A stretch of 64,000 bases of DNA from Megasphaera cerevisiae DSM 20462 (GCF_001045675.1 NZ_LEKT01000002.1:62001-126000); one strand, 5' to 3'. Shown: positions 35,180 through 44,161, numbered from the stretch's first letter. The notes: generated from the sequence alone by a model not told the origin. Translations and numbers: made by a program.

Positions 35180-36787
35180 TTAGTCGTTTATATATTTCAC
35201 TAACGTATTCCGAACCGCATGTGGCCCTGCAATCAATTCTTTAAAATATTCCTCGATTTTTCCGCCCAAGCCGGCTTTATACAAGTCACTGCCGAAAATA
35301 TCTTTGTTGGAAAGAATCGATTTCAATTTTCCATCTGCGGAAGCCGGATTACCCAGCATCACACCCTGAAGCGCAGCTTGTACATTTTCAAGCAGCGGAT
35401 CAGAACTTGGCTCAAAGGTCTGCCCTTCATCGTCAACAGCCAGCAAATACCGGCACCAGCCCGCAATGGCCAGCGGAATATATTTCAAATCGGAAGCTTT
35501 ATCGCCATACGCTTTGATCGTTTCGCCAAAGCGTATGCCAACCTTTTGCGAGGTATCGGTTGCAATACGCTGCGGGGTATCGGGAAGGTTGCCATTGGTA
35601 AGGCGTTCTTCCAATACTTCCTTGATAAAATCTTGTGGATTCAGCACACCCGGATTGGTAACGACAGGTAACCCTTCTTGGTACCCGATTTTTTCGATAA
35701 GGCCTTTAAGCTGAGGATCCTTCATTTCATCAGCAATCAGTGTATATCCTAAAAGGCAGCCATATACGGCAAGAGCTGTATGCAGCGGATTGAGGCAGGT
35801 GCAAACTTTCATGCGTTCGACTTTATCAACCGTCGTGCGATCTGTAAAAATGACGCCTGTTTTTTCCAGAGCAGGGCGACCATTAGGAAAGGTATCTTCT
35901 ATAACTAGATATTGGGCGTTTTCCGCATTAACAAATGCAGCATATGTTCCTTTGTGGGTATGAATCAGTTCTGTATCGCCAAAGCCCAAATCAGCCAGAT
36001 ATTGCTGCACCTTCGCAGAGGAACGCGGTGTAATTTTATCGATCATGCTCCACGGAAAGGTCACTTTATTTTTGTCATTTACATAATTGGCAAAACCCTG
36101 TTCAACTACGCCGTTTGCGACCCATTGTTCTGCAAAGGTCAGTATCGCCGCTTTGATTTTATCACCGTTATGAGAGCAGTTATCTAGACTCAGGAAAGCA
36201 AATGGATACGCGCCAGCTTTATACCGGGCATAGGCAAGCGCCGCAATGCAGCCCATAGAGCTCTTGGCCTGTTCGGGTCCATTTTTCAGGTCTTCTACCA
36301 CTGCAGGGAAATACGTACCCGCATAATCCGTCAATTTATAGCCCTTTTCCGTGATGGTAAAACTAGCTATCTGGAGTGACGGTGCGGTAAATATTTCCTT
36401 CAGGCGTTGCCAATCTTCTGCAAAGTCCGGGCGGCATACTACAGATTCCATAACCGACCCAATGACCTCTTTATCAAAACGACCATTCGCATACATGGTT
36501 ACTGCCAGGCTCAAATTATCAAAAGGACGGTATACTTTTTCAATCACTTCTTCATCATACGTTTCCGCGGTAATGATGCCCGTTTTCGCAACTCCGGTAT
36601 TGAGCAGGTGCTGTTGCAGCGCAGCAATAAACGCGCGAAAAATATTACCGCCGCCAAAATGAATCCACTGCGGTGTTTTGCGAGTTGCTGAGGCAACAGC
36701 ATCCGCGTCAAACTGATATAACATCATATCCTTATCTTCCCATACAGCCTTATCCCGTATCAAACTCTGACGATTTAAATGCAACAT
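35180..36787 (-). CDS. uxuB: fructuronate reductase / mannitol dehydrogenase family protein
   Basis: Protein of 535 residues with the mannitol dehydrogenase architecture: Rossmann part (HFGGGNIFRAFIAALQQHLL), central SMIDKITPRSS, catalytic helix with KVCTCLNPLHTALAVYGCLLG, and a C-terminal helical domain. Expected to reduce D-fructuronate to D-mannonate with NADH. Placed directly after uxuA (35-base gap). The family also contains mannitol and arabinitol dehydrogenases; context favours UxuB. Confidence 0.88.
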   Translation of the reverse strand: MLHLNRQSLIRDKAVWEDKDMMLYQFDADAVASATRKTPQWIHFGGGNIFRAFIAALQQHLLNTGVAKTGIITAETYDEEVIEKVYRPFDNLSLAVTMYANGRFDKEVIGSVMESVVCRPDFAEDWQRLKEIFTAPSLQIASFTITEKGYKLTDYAGTYFPAVVEDLKNGPEQAKSSMGCIAALAYARYKAGAYPFAFLSLDNCSHNGDKIKAAILTFAEQWVANGVVEQGFANYVNDKNKVTFPWSMIDKITPRSSAKVQQYLADLGFGDTELIHTHKGTYAAFVNAENAQYLVIEDTFPNGRPALEKTGVIFTDRTTVDKVERMKVCTCLNPLHTALAVYGCLLGYTLIADEMKDPQLKGLIEKIGYQEGLPVVTNPGVLNPQDFIKEVLEERLTNGNLPDTPQRIATDTSQKVGIRFGETIKAYGDKASDLKYIPLAIAGWCRYLLAVDDEGQTFEPSSDPLLENVQAALQGVMLGNPASADGKLKSILSNKDIFGSDLYKAGLGGKIEEYFKELIAGPHAVRNTLVKYIND

Positions 36788-36822
36788 AATATACAGCTCC
36801 TCCTTTATGTGTATAAATTAAT

Positions 36823-37908
36823 CTATTTTTGACCGCAAGAACGATTGATTGCATCCCACAAGCCACAAATATAATTGGCTCCCAATGCCCGGTCAAATAA
36901 TCCATATCCCGGACGGCCCACTTCATTCCAGATCATGCGTCCATGATCCGGACGGATAGGCCCATCAAAGTTGATATCATATGCAGCTTTAACTATTTCA
37001 TACATGTCTAGATTGCCAATCAAAGATTTATGTGCTACTTCATTAAATACCCATGGTTCATGTACCTGAATATTACGGATGTGCAGGAAATTGACTCGCC
37101 CCATGCGACCGAATTTTCGGATAATATGGGGAATATCATTCTGACGATTAGATCCCAGAGATCCCGTGCAAATAGTAAAGCCATTGCTTTCACTATCTAC
37201 CATAGACGCGATTTTATCCAGGTCATCTTCATTTTTTACGATACGCGGCAGGCCAAATACAGAAATAGGAGGATCATCAGGATGAATTGCCATTTTGATA
37301 CCTACCTCTTCAGCTACCGGAATGATTGCTTTCAAAAAATATTCTAAGTTTTTACGCAGTCCATCTTCATCCATGCCTTTATATTGTTCAAAAAGATGAG
37401 CCAATTCCTTAAGCCGTTCCGGTTCCCAACCAGGTAATACAAAGCCATTACTGTTGCTGAGAATGTCTTGTGCCATATCCTGCGGTGTTTTTCCGGCAAT
37501 TAAATGATAATCATACGCCAATACGGTAGAACCATCATAGAGCGGCCTTGCTAATTCCGTGCGGGTCCAGTCGAAAACCGGCATAAAATTGTAGCATACC
37601 ATCTTGATACCGGCCTTAGACGCATTGCGTAATGATATGATGTAATTTTCAATGTATTGATCACGGCTCGGCAGACCTAATTTGATATCTTCATGAATAT
37701 TGATGCTTTCCAAATCCTTAAAAACAAGATTATTTTCTTCGGCCATTTTTTTGATATGCAAAAGCGGTTCCACCGGCCATACTTCACCTACAGGAATATC
37801 AAACAGCGCTCCAACGATTCCATCCATACCTGGAATTTGATCAATTTGCTGCAATGTAATTTTGTCATCCTTTTCTCCGTACCAGCGGAATGTCATTCTC
37901 ATACTCAT
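36823..37908 (-). CDS. uxuA: mannonate dehydratase
   Basis: TIM-barrel metalloenzyme of 361 residues that dehydrates D-mannonate to KDG. Family segments: MTFRWYGEKDDKITLQQIDQI, VCYNFMPVFDWTRT, MAIHPDDPP (metal ligand His), TICTGSLG, HIRNIQ and RPDHGRMIW. ATG 37908 follows AGGAGGAGG. First gene of the uxuA-uxuB-dehydrogenase-transporter unit, with a plausible minus-strand promoter (TTGCAA, 17-base spacer, TAGTAT) near 37993-38021. Confidence 0.95.
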   Translation of the reverse strand: MSMRMTFRWYGEKDDKITLQQIDQIPGMDGIVGALFDIPVGEVWPVEPLLHIKKMAEENNLVFKDLESINIHEDIKLGLPSRDQYIENYIISLRNASKAGIKMVCYNFMPVFDWTRTELARPLYDGSTVLAYDYHLIAGKTPQDMAQDILSNSNGFVLPGWEPERLKELAHLFEQYKGMDEDGLRKNLEYFLKAIIPVAEEVGIKMAIHPDDPPISVFGLPRIVKNEDDLDKIASMVDSESNGFTICTGSLGSNRQNDIPHIIRKFGRMGRVNFLHIRNIQVHEPWVFNEVAHKSLIGNLDMYEIVKAAYDINFDGPIRPDHGRMIWNEVGRPGYGLFDRALGANYICGLWDAINRSCGQK

Positions 37909-38076
37909 GGGTAAATCCTCCTCCTAATTATAAATTAATCATAAACTTAATTATTATTTTTGTTTTTTTCTTTACCTTTTTTCGCTTATATACTACCATA
38001 CTAGAATCCCGTTTGCAATATAATAGTAATCTTCTTGTTTAATAGTTATAGTATGCGGTGTAAGTATTACTTTAAG

Positions 38077-38144
38077 AAATACCAAAAGGGACTGTACCAA
38101 AATAAGGAATACTCCTTATTTTGGTACAGTCCCTTTTGGTATTT
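38077..38144. terminator. very long perfect hairpin (32-bp stem, 4-base loop)
   Basis: Arms 38077-38108 and 38113-38144 are perfectly complementary; T5 follows on the plus strand, only a weak T run on the minus strand. It lies between two minus-strand genes, downstream of the D-2-hydroxyacid dehydrogenase, so it most likely terminates that gene. A palindromic mobile element relic is an alternative. Confidence 0.7.
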
Positions 38145-38167
38145 TTCAGTCGATTCTATCAGTAATA

Positions 38168-39115
38168 TTACAAAATCACATTTTTTTGATTTCCGGCCAG
38201 ATACGTATTTATATTGTCAAAAACAATTACCGCTCGTTTTTCCATTGACTCCTTCGTAGCAAAGGCCACATGCGGCGTTACAATTGTATTTTTTGCCCGA
38301 AGTAACGGATGACTCATATCCAGCGGCGGTTCTTTTTCAAATACGTCAATACCGGCACCGGCAATCTTACCGCTGTTCAAAGCATCTGCCAACGCCTGTG
38401 AATCGACGACAGGTCCGCGGGCTTCATTGATCAGAAACGCAGTCGGTTTCATATACGAAAGCGTTTCAGCATTGATAAGCCCTCGTGATTCATTCGTCAC
38501 AGGACAATGGAGAGAGACAATGTCTGATTGCTCCATCAATTCCTTCATAGGAAGATATTTGATCAGCTCTGTATCTTCTTTATAAGAAAAACCATTATAA
38601 GCCACTACGCTTGCGCCAAAAGCATGAACGAGCTCAGCTACGCGGTATCCGATTGCGCCAGTACCAATCAACCCGACGGTTTTACCTGCTAATTCTGAAC
38701 CGATAAATCCGGCTTTCGTTCCACCAGTACGGCAAGCCTTGTCAATCTGCGGCACGTAGCGAAGCAGACCAAGAATCATTGCAATGGTTAATTCTGCTAC
38801 CGCAACAGTAGAATAGCCCGAAGCATTGCTAACCTTGATACCCTTTGCCCTGGCCGCATCGAGGGCAACATGATCTACGCCAGTAAAAGCAACATCGATA
38901 TATTTCAATTTCGGGCAGGCATTGATGACTTCTGCTTTAAGCGGCATATTAGCAATAATAAGAATATCGGCATCCTTGGCTTCTTCGATTTGTACATCCA
39001 GATTGTCGCTGCGTTCGTAAGCCGCAAATTCATACCCTTTTTCCCGCAACAGTTTTACATATGATGCCAACAGATTATCATGAATTCCCAACGATTCCAA
39101 CAATACAATTTTCAT
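38168..39115 (-). CDS. D-isomer-specific 2-hydroxyacid dehydrogenase
   Basis: NAD(P)-dependent enzyme of 315 residues. The Rossmann motif GLIGTGAIGYRVAELVHAFG, catalytic Arg in NEARGPVVD, Glu in GIDVFEKEPP and His in TPHVAFAT are all present, so it should be active. Substrate could be glyoxylate, hydroxypyruvate or a 2-ketoaldonate. ATG 39115 is preferred (AAAGGGGA upstream); an in-frame ATG lies at 39136. It stands next to the uronate genes but is separated by a strong hairpin. Confidence 0.88.
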   Translation of the reverse strand: MKIVLLESLGIHDNLLASYVKLLREKGYEFAAYERSDNLDVQIEEAKDADILIIANMPLKAEVINACPKLKYIDVAFTGVDHVALDAARAKGIKVSNASGYSTVAVAELTIAMILGLLRYVPQIDKACRTGGTKAGFIGSELAGKTVGLIGTGAIGYRVAELVHAFGASVVAYNGFSYKEDTELIKYLPMKELMEQSDIVSLHCPVTNESRGLINAETLSYMKPTAFLINEARGPVVDSQALADALNSGKIAGAGIDVFEKEPPLDMSHPLLRAKNTIVTPHVAFATKESMEKRAVIVFDNINTYLAGNQKNVIL

Positions 39116-39243
39116 CTCAAAATCCCCTTTCAGCATAGAAAACGTCTGATTCCATTATACGCATATTCAAGAAATTTGTAAGCTATAATTTCCGAAAAAA
39201 CATACGGAACACCTCCATATGCTGAATGCGTATCGCTAATTTC

Positions 39244-39798
39244 TTATAACTTTTTCAATCGTAATCCCGTCACATCAAGAAGATCCTGCATTGAAGAAGC
39301 TCCCACTTTTTTAGCCGCTGCGCCTACAATAACAGCACAGGCTCGCGCATCGTCCAGGGCTTGATGATGATGAAATTGAAACCCCAAAAATCCGGCTACT
39401 GTATCTAATTTATGATTGCAAAGATCCGGCCACACCTTACGGGAAATTTCTACTGTGCAAGCATAGGACACATCCGGCGTTTTTAACTGATAGGTTTTTA
39501 AAAGACTGCGCAGAACTCGTGTATCAAATACCGCATAGTGAGCCACAATAATTCTTCCTGCAATGCGTGGTCGAATTTCTTCCCACAGAACATCAAAATG
39601 CGGCTTTTGCTCCACCTGCTCCGGCGTAATGCCATGGATCCGGATATTATCGGGAGAAAATACCATAAAGGGAGGCTTAATAAGAGTGTATGCTTCGTCC
39701 GTACAAATATCATCGTGCATAGTAACAGCCGCCAAAGAGCAGGCGCTGTTGGCATATTTATTGGCGGTTTCAAAATCAATAGCGGTAAAATCAAGCAT
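39244..39798 (-). CDS. DnaQ-like DEDDh 3'-5' exonuclease
   Basis: Exonuclease of 184 residues. Catalytic residues are all visible: Asp8 and Glu10 in AIDFETAN, Asp in VAHYAVFDTRVL, and His/Asp in HHHQALDDARAC. Resembles the DNA polymerase III epsilon-type exonucleases found singly in Firmicutes. ATG 39798 follows AAGAAAGG. It is the best in-window template for the degenerate domain of the protein at 18997-20085. Confidence 0.92.
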   Translation of the reverse strand: MLDFTAIDFETANKYANSACSLAAVTMHDDICTDEAYTLIKPPFMVFSPDNIRIHGITPEQVEQKPHFDVLWEEIRPRIAGRIIVAHYAVFDTRVLRSLLKTYQLKTPDVSYACTVEISRKVWPDLCNHKLDTVAGFLGFQFHHHQALDDARACAVIVGAAAKKVGASSMQDLLDVTGLRLKKL

Positions 39799-39941
39799 GG
39801 CAATTATCCTTTCTTGTAACCCTTACATCATACGTATATATTATACCATAGACACTGCCTTCTCTGTATGAAAACAAAAAAAAGGTTGCTCCATAAGGAC
39901 ACATCATAGATAATAGAGATAGCATAATCAGGAGGTTATTT

Positions 39942-40667
39942 ATGAAAAAAATCACCAAACGGCAGCTTGACATTGGGTCTTATGTCATTTCCTATGAATT
40001 GGAACGAAAAGCCGTAAAAAATATTAATCTGCGAATTCGCAGCAATGAAACGATTTACGTATCAGCCAATCCTCATATTCCACAAAACCGCATTGACGCT
40101 TTTCTAATAGATCAAAGAAATTTTATCCTGCGTTCCCTAAAACAAATCCGTCACTATGGCCAGGCCCATCGTCAATGCGTGCTTGTCGATGGTTCCGCAC
40201 TCTGTATTGCCGGCAAAACAGTTACCTTAGCAGTTTTTCCTGGCAAACCAAGCCGTATGTGGATTAAAAATGATATATTGTACATGACAGCACCTGCTGA
40301 TGACAGTACCAGCGGACTGCGCTTATACCGCCGTTTTCTTGCTGCCGAAGCAGCAATACTCTTTCCGCAGAGCTTGCAGCGTATGCACAGACTCATTGCT
40401 CCATATGGAGTATCTATGCCGGCATTTCATCAGCGCATTATGAAATCCCGTTGGGGCTCCTGTATGCCATATAAACAGAGTCTGACATTAAACACATATT
40501 TAGCCGTTATGCCAGAGACCTGCATTGATCAAGTAGTCCTCCACGAGCTTTGCCATCTTATTCATCCAAATCATTCCACTTCGTTTTATGCACTTTTAAC
40601 ACATCTTATGCCGGATTGGAAAACACGCCGGCAGTCCATGGAGCACTACATCTCTTATTGCATTTAA
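39942..40667 (+). CDS. YgjP-like metallopeptidase (M48-related, SprT-like fold)
   Basis: Protein of 241 residues. N-terminal DUF45 beta-rich part (KAVKNINLRIRSNETIYVSANPHIP), KSRWGSCM segment, and zinc motif VLHELCHLIHPNHS with the third His downstream, the layout of YgjP-type peptidases. Biological substrate unknown. ATG 39942 has AGGAGG at good spacing. Followed by an intrinsic terminator. Confidence 0.9.
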   Translation: MKKITKRQLDIGSYVISYELERKAVKNINLRIRSNETIYVSANPHIPQNRIDAFLIDQRNFILRSLKQIRHYGQAHRQCVLVDGSALCIAGKTVTLAVFPGKPSRMWIKNDILYMTAPADDSTSGLRLYRRFLAAEAAILFPQSLQRMHRLIAPYGVSMPAFHQRIMKSRWGSCMPYKQSLTLNTYLAVMPETCIDQVVLHELCHLIHPNHSTSFYALLTHLMPDWKTRRQSMEHYISYCI

Positions 40668-40674
40668 ATATACA

Positions 40675-40716
40675 ACGGCTCCGAAGGTACATGCGAGTAT
40701 CTCGGAGCCGTTTTTG
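40675..40716. terminator. terminator between convergent YgjP-like and CDF genes
   Basis: ACGGCTCCGA (40675-40684) pairs with TCGGAGCCGT (40702-40711), then TTTTT on the plus strand. Confidence 0.85.
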
Positions 40717-40739
40717 TCCATAATATAGGAATTCTTTCA

Positions 40740-41609
40740 TTATTTCGGTTCGATATGAATAGTCGGGTCACACGGACCATACTGATGATGCAGGGAAATT
40801 TCCACGGCATCAGAAATAGCGTGAGCCTGATATACTGGCAGTTTTCTATCCACTTCCAGATGAAAATCCATGACCGTCGTTTCGCCAACGATACGTGTAC
40901 GCAGATGATGATATCCCATCACGCCGGGATTATCCAGAATAATTCGCCCAATGCGCCGTTCTTCAATTTCACTTAAAGACGCGTCCGTCAATTCATCATA
41001 ACTCTGGCGGCACATTTTATAGCCCACACGAAGAATCCCGCCGGCAACCATACAGGCAATCATCGGATCAACCCATGTCCAGCCCGTAATCTGAATCAGT
41101 GCAACGCCGGTCATGACCGCCGCGGAAGTCCATACGTCAGCACGCAGGTGCATGCCATCTGCCTTCAAGGCTTCCGATTTGGTTTGTTTGCCGACACTGT
41201 ACAAGCGCTGGGATACGACAGCGTTAATCAGACTGGAAACGGCCATGATACCGATTGCCAGATAGAGATTCTCCTGCGGCTCCTGCGGCGTCAAAAATTT
41301 ACTGATAGCCTCATAAAAAATTAAGAAAGCCGCAACAATAATAAGCAATGATTCGAATGCCGCCGATACATTTTCTACCTTGCCATGCCCGTAATCATGA
41401 TCGGCATCCGGCGGTGCTGCAGCCTTTTTTACTGCAAGGCATGCGATAACCGAGGCCAACAAATCCACCCCGGAGTGAATCCCTTCAGATATAATACTGA
41501 CTGTTCCGGTAGAAATCCCAACCGCCAGCTTGCCGGCAACCAGAAGGCCGTTGCTGATAACAGATAACCGTGCCGTACGATGTTTTAGTTGATTTTCATT
41601 CTGTGACAT
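40740..41609 (-). CDS. cation diffusion facilitator (CDF) family metal exporter
   Basis: Metal:proton antiporter of 289 residues with six membrane helices (about 15-210) and a cytoplasmic C-terminal domain. The metal site in helix 2 is EGIHSGVDLLAS, with HDYGHGKVEN in the following loop; the second site in helix 5 is GMHLRADVWTSAAV. The C-terminal domain has the HHLRTRIVGETTVMDFHLEVD segment. CDF proteins export Zn, Co, Ni, Fe or Mn. The leader carries a NiCo riboswitch, which points to Co2+/Ni2+ (inference). ATG 41609 follows AAGGAGCG. Confidence 0.93.
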   Translation of the reverse strand: MSQNENQLKHRTARLSVISNGLLVAGKLAVGISTGTVSIISEGIHSGVDLLASVIACLAVKKAAAPPDADHDYGHGKVENVSAAFESLLIIVAAFLIFYEAISKFLTPQEPQENLYLAIGIMAVSSLINAVVSQRLYSVGKQTKSEALKADGMHLRADVWTSAAVMTGVALIQITGWTWVDPMIACMVAGGILRVGYKMCRQSYDELTDASLSEIEERRIGRIILDNPGVMGYHHLRTRIVGETTVMDFHLEVDRKLPVYQAHAISDAVEISLHHQYGPCDPTIHIEPK

Positions 41610-41693
41610 ACTTATCGCTCCTTATATCATATTGAAATGATTGAACTTTCCACGATAAAACCACAGGACATGGCGTTACAGCAAGAAACTATA

Positions 41694-41744
41694 ACAAAAA
41701 AATAACCTGTGGAACCGTAGTATATATGAGTCCCACAAGTTATT
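41694..41744 (-). terminator. riboswitch-controlled terminator in the CDF leader
   Basis: Minus-strand stem AATAACTTGTGGGA (41731-41744) with TTCCACAGGTTATT (41701-41714), followed by a T run. Its 5' arm reuses the 3' part of the aptamer, so aptamer folding and termination are mutually exclusive. Confidence 0.85.
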
Positions 41745-41790
41745 CTAACCTGTTGCTTGCGCCCGGCTGAAAATCAGCCTGTTCATTACC
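41720..41790 (-). ncRNA. NiCo (czcD-type) riboswitch aptamer
   Basis: The minus-strand leader contains, in order, CAGGC, a short hairpin, CAGCCGGG, GCGCAAGC, AACAGGTT, and AACTTGTGGGAC, with ATGA/TCAT closing the basal stem. This is the conserved order of the NiCo riboswitch (CAGGC..GCAGCCGGG..GCAACAG..CUGUGGGAC) known upstream of czcD-type CDF genes. Cobalt or nickel binding should hold the basal stem together, prevent the downstream terminator and turn the exporter on. The assignment is by eye from the remembered consensus. Confidence 0.85.
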
Positions 41791-41793
41791 TAT

Positions 41794-41840
41794 ATATTAT
41801 CATTTATATTCTCACTTGTAAATATATTGAGAATATAAAT
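41794..41840 (-). promoter_or_regulatory. promoter and palindrome of the CDF gene
   Basis: Minus-strand TTTACA (41817-41822), 17-base spacer, TAATAT (41794-41799), placing the transcript start at the 5' edge of the aptamer. A perfect inverted repeat with 13-base arms (41802-41814 and 41828-41840) overlaps the promoter and may be an additional operator. Confidence 0.65.
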
Positions 41841-41878
41841 AAGTCATGCTATTTATTCGTACTTGTAGTATAAAAAAA

Positions 41879-43054
41879 CTACAGCTCGCCTGTCGGCCTT
41901 TTTTCCAACAGCACCGGCTTTCCTTTCTGAAAGGTGAGTACAAAAACATTCTTTATCGCATCATGATTAGTATCCAGGCTTATTTTACCCGTTACTCCCT
42001 CAAAATCAATAGTTTTTCCTAATTCTACCGCAACACTTCGAGGATCACCGGACTTACTTCTTTTGATAGCTTCGGCAGTCATCATAAGAGAATCATATCC
42101 CAAAGCTGCATAGCTATCCGGCCATTCTCCATATTTTCCGTAATATGCTTCTGCAAATTCCTCCGATAATTTTTCTTTTGTGTCATTGGCGTAATGATCT
42201 GTATAAAATAGGTTCGTCAAATATGACGAATCAATTTCTCTGGCCATTCGAACACCATTCCAGCCATCCGGGCCAAGAATAGGCTGAGATATGCCGCTTT
42301 TACGAGCCTGAAGAATAAACTTCATGGCCCATTGATCATAAAAAGGAGCATATATCACGTCACAAGCAACAGACCGCACTTCAGCCAAAGCCGCTGTCAT
42401 ATCAGTGTCATCATTTTCAATCCCGATAAATAGCGGTACCGTTCCACTATCTGCCAAAAATCCCCGTTTAAAAAATTCTGCTAATCCGCCTGAATAGACG
42501 TTGTTTTTGTGATATATCACCGCTGCCGTCCGAGCCCGCAAATGACTAATCGCATAGTCCGCCATGGCACGTCCTTGATAAGAATCAATAAAAGTAGCCC
42601 GAAACATATATTTATATACCTCTCGGCTTTTCGCATCTACAGTAATATCCGGATGCGTACCTGCCGGGCTGATAACGGGAATTTTCACAGCCTGCGCATC
42701 GGGAATGACCGCCATGGCACATTCTGTCAGATTGGGACCGATAATCGCCGTCACTCTACGCATGGCAAGCTGCCTCATAGCCGCTGCCGCATCCTCTGCA
42801 TTACCGTGATTATCCACGGAAACAAGTTCAACACGTTTTCCCAATAAGCCGCCCTGTTCATTAATACGGTCTTTGGCAAGCTCAATGCCCTGTTCCGTCG
42901 ATTCACCGTAAGACATCCCCGTGCCACTAAGACCTAAATTAACGCCAATGACAACGGTATCACCTTGCCGTACCGTACCGCAGCCTGCAATCACGGCAGC
43001 GCACACAATAATGGCCAGCGCGCCGCCCACATATCGTTTAAATGTACCCATCAT
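41879..43054 (-). CDS. LivK-like ABC transporter substrate-binding lipoprotein (orphan)
   Basis: Lipoprotein of 391 residues. The signal peptide ends in lipobox IAGC (Cys25 from ATG 43054), followed by a type I periplasmic binding protein of the leucine-binding family (GVNLGLSGTGMSYGESTEQGIELAKDRINEQGGLLGKRVEL; AIIGPNLTECAMAV; GPDGWNGVRMAREI). It would bind branched-chain amino acids, amides or aromatic acids. The start is at one of two adjacent ATGs (43054, 43051); the long upstream frame to 43198 overlaps the M23 gene and its terminator. No permease or ATPase genes are nearby. Confidence 0.87.
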   Translation of the reverse strand: MMGTFKRYVGGALAIIVCAAVIAGCGTVRQGDTVVIGVNLGLSGTGMSYGESTEQGIELAKDRINEQGGLLGKRVELVSVDNHGNAEDAAAAMRQLAMRRVTAIIGPNLTECAMAVIPDAQAVKIPVISPAGTHPDITVDAKSREVYKYMFRATFIDSYQGRAMADYAISHLRARTAAVIYHKNNVYSGGLAEFFKRGFLADSGTVPLFIGIENDDTDMTAALAEVRSVACDVIYAPFYDQWAMKFILQARKSGISQPILGPDGWNGVRMAREIDSSYLTNLFYTDHYANDTKEKLSEEFAEAYYGKYGEWPDSYAALGYDSLMMTAEAIKRSKSGDPRSVAVELGKTIDFEGVTGKISLDTNHDAIKNVFVLTFQKGKPVLLEKRPTGEL

Positions 43055-43086
43055 AGAACCCCTGCCCTTCTCCCTGTCTGGGAAGG

Positions 43087-43131
43087 CAAAAAAGCAGAGG
43101 GAACCGCCCCTTGCGGAACAAAATCCCTCTG
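43087..43131 (-). terminator. terminator of the M23 peptidase gene
   Basis: CAGAGGGA (43095-43102) with TCCCTCTG (43124-43131), followed on the minus strand by CTTTTTTG. Confidence 0.8.
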
Positions 43132-43136
43132 TACTT

Positions 43137-44099
43137 TTATGGCAAGAACAATAACGGATTGGTCGGCGTACCATTGACGCGAACTTCATAATGCACATGC
43201 GGACCCGTACTATTGCCGGTACTGCCAGCTAAAGAAATAATATCCCCCGTCTGCACTTCCTGTCCCGGAACAACCAAGAGTATAGAGTTATGACCATATC
43301 GCGTAGTAAATCCATTGCCATGATCAATTTCAACAAGATTGCCGTATCCATCGACCCAGCCTGCAATGGTAACCTTACCGGCAGCCGTAGCACGTACCGG
43401 CGTACCATAATCCACAGCAATATCAACACCAGAATGAAAACCGACACCACTGCCGGTAGGATTATTCCGATACCCAAAATTAGAGGTAATCGGTCCATTG
43501 ACCGGCCATATAGATGGCGTGGTTGATGACTGGTACTGTTTCGAAATCTGCTGCATCATCCGGACTTGCTGCCCTGCCGTATCACCCAAAACAGTTTTCA
43601 AAGTAATAAAACTAATAATACGGGCATTTGTTCTCGTTTCCAACCGGGAGGTGGCCAAAAGCAGATCATTGTAACCAGCTTCAGAAACATCCGGTGATTT
43701 CTTTTGCTTTCCTGCTACGCCACCTTCACCTTTTGGGCTGTCACCTGTTCCCGAGCCTTTCACCATTTGGCGAAGCTCCTGGTCCAGTGCATCCATTTTA
43801 TCCATTTTTTCTTGTAGGGAAGTAGTCTTTTCCCGCATGATTTCCAGTTGTTGCGCATGCAGTTCTTCCCGTTGACGGGCCTGTTGAAGCGAAACATACT
43901 GATATACACCAACTGCCAGCGCGGCTACAATGAGTACCGCTCCAGCGATGGCAATCCACACCGCTTTACGGTACTGCTGCGGCGTAATCACTACAGGCTC
44001 CGCTCCGGCAGTCGATTTAATAAACGGTATCTTTTCCAGGCTTTTTATTTTTTTTCTGTATAAAGAGACTACCTGTTGTATTTTTTCCTGAATATCCAA
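43137..44099 (-). CDS. M23-family peptidoglycan endopeptidase, membrane anchored
   Basis: Protein of 320 residues: cytoplasmic N-terminus, one membrane helix (about 49-69, IAIAGAVLIVAALAVGVYQYV), a coiled coil (about 75-115) and a C-terminal LytM/M23 domain. The zinc motifs are FHSGVDIAVDYG and HVHYEV, so it is likely an active D,D- or L,D-endopeptidase, placed in the periplasm. Last gene of the parA-parB-DUF4446-M23 series, a recurring order near the replication origin in related bacteria (recalled, not checked). Confidence 0.9.
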   Translation of the reverse strand: MDIQEKIQQVVSLYRKKIKSLEKIPFIKSTAGAEPVVITPQQYRKAVWIAIAGAVLIVAALAVGVYQYVSLQQARQREELHAQQLEIMREKTTSLQEKMDKMDALDQELRQMVKGSGTGDSPKGEGGVAGKQKKSPDVSEAGYNDLLLATSRLETRTNARIISFITLKTVLGDTAGQQVRMMQQISKQYQSSTTPSIWPVNGPITSNFGYRNNPTGSGVGFHSGVDIAVDYGTPVRATAAGKVTIAGWVDGYGNLVEIDHGNGFTTRYGHNSILLVVPGQEVQTGDIISLAGSTGNSTGPHVHYEVRVNGTPTNPLLFLP

Positions 44100-44161
44100 A
44101 CTATCCCTTCCTTACGACAATCCGCTGCTCTTATGTATTCATGGGCGCTCCCCTGCAACAC

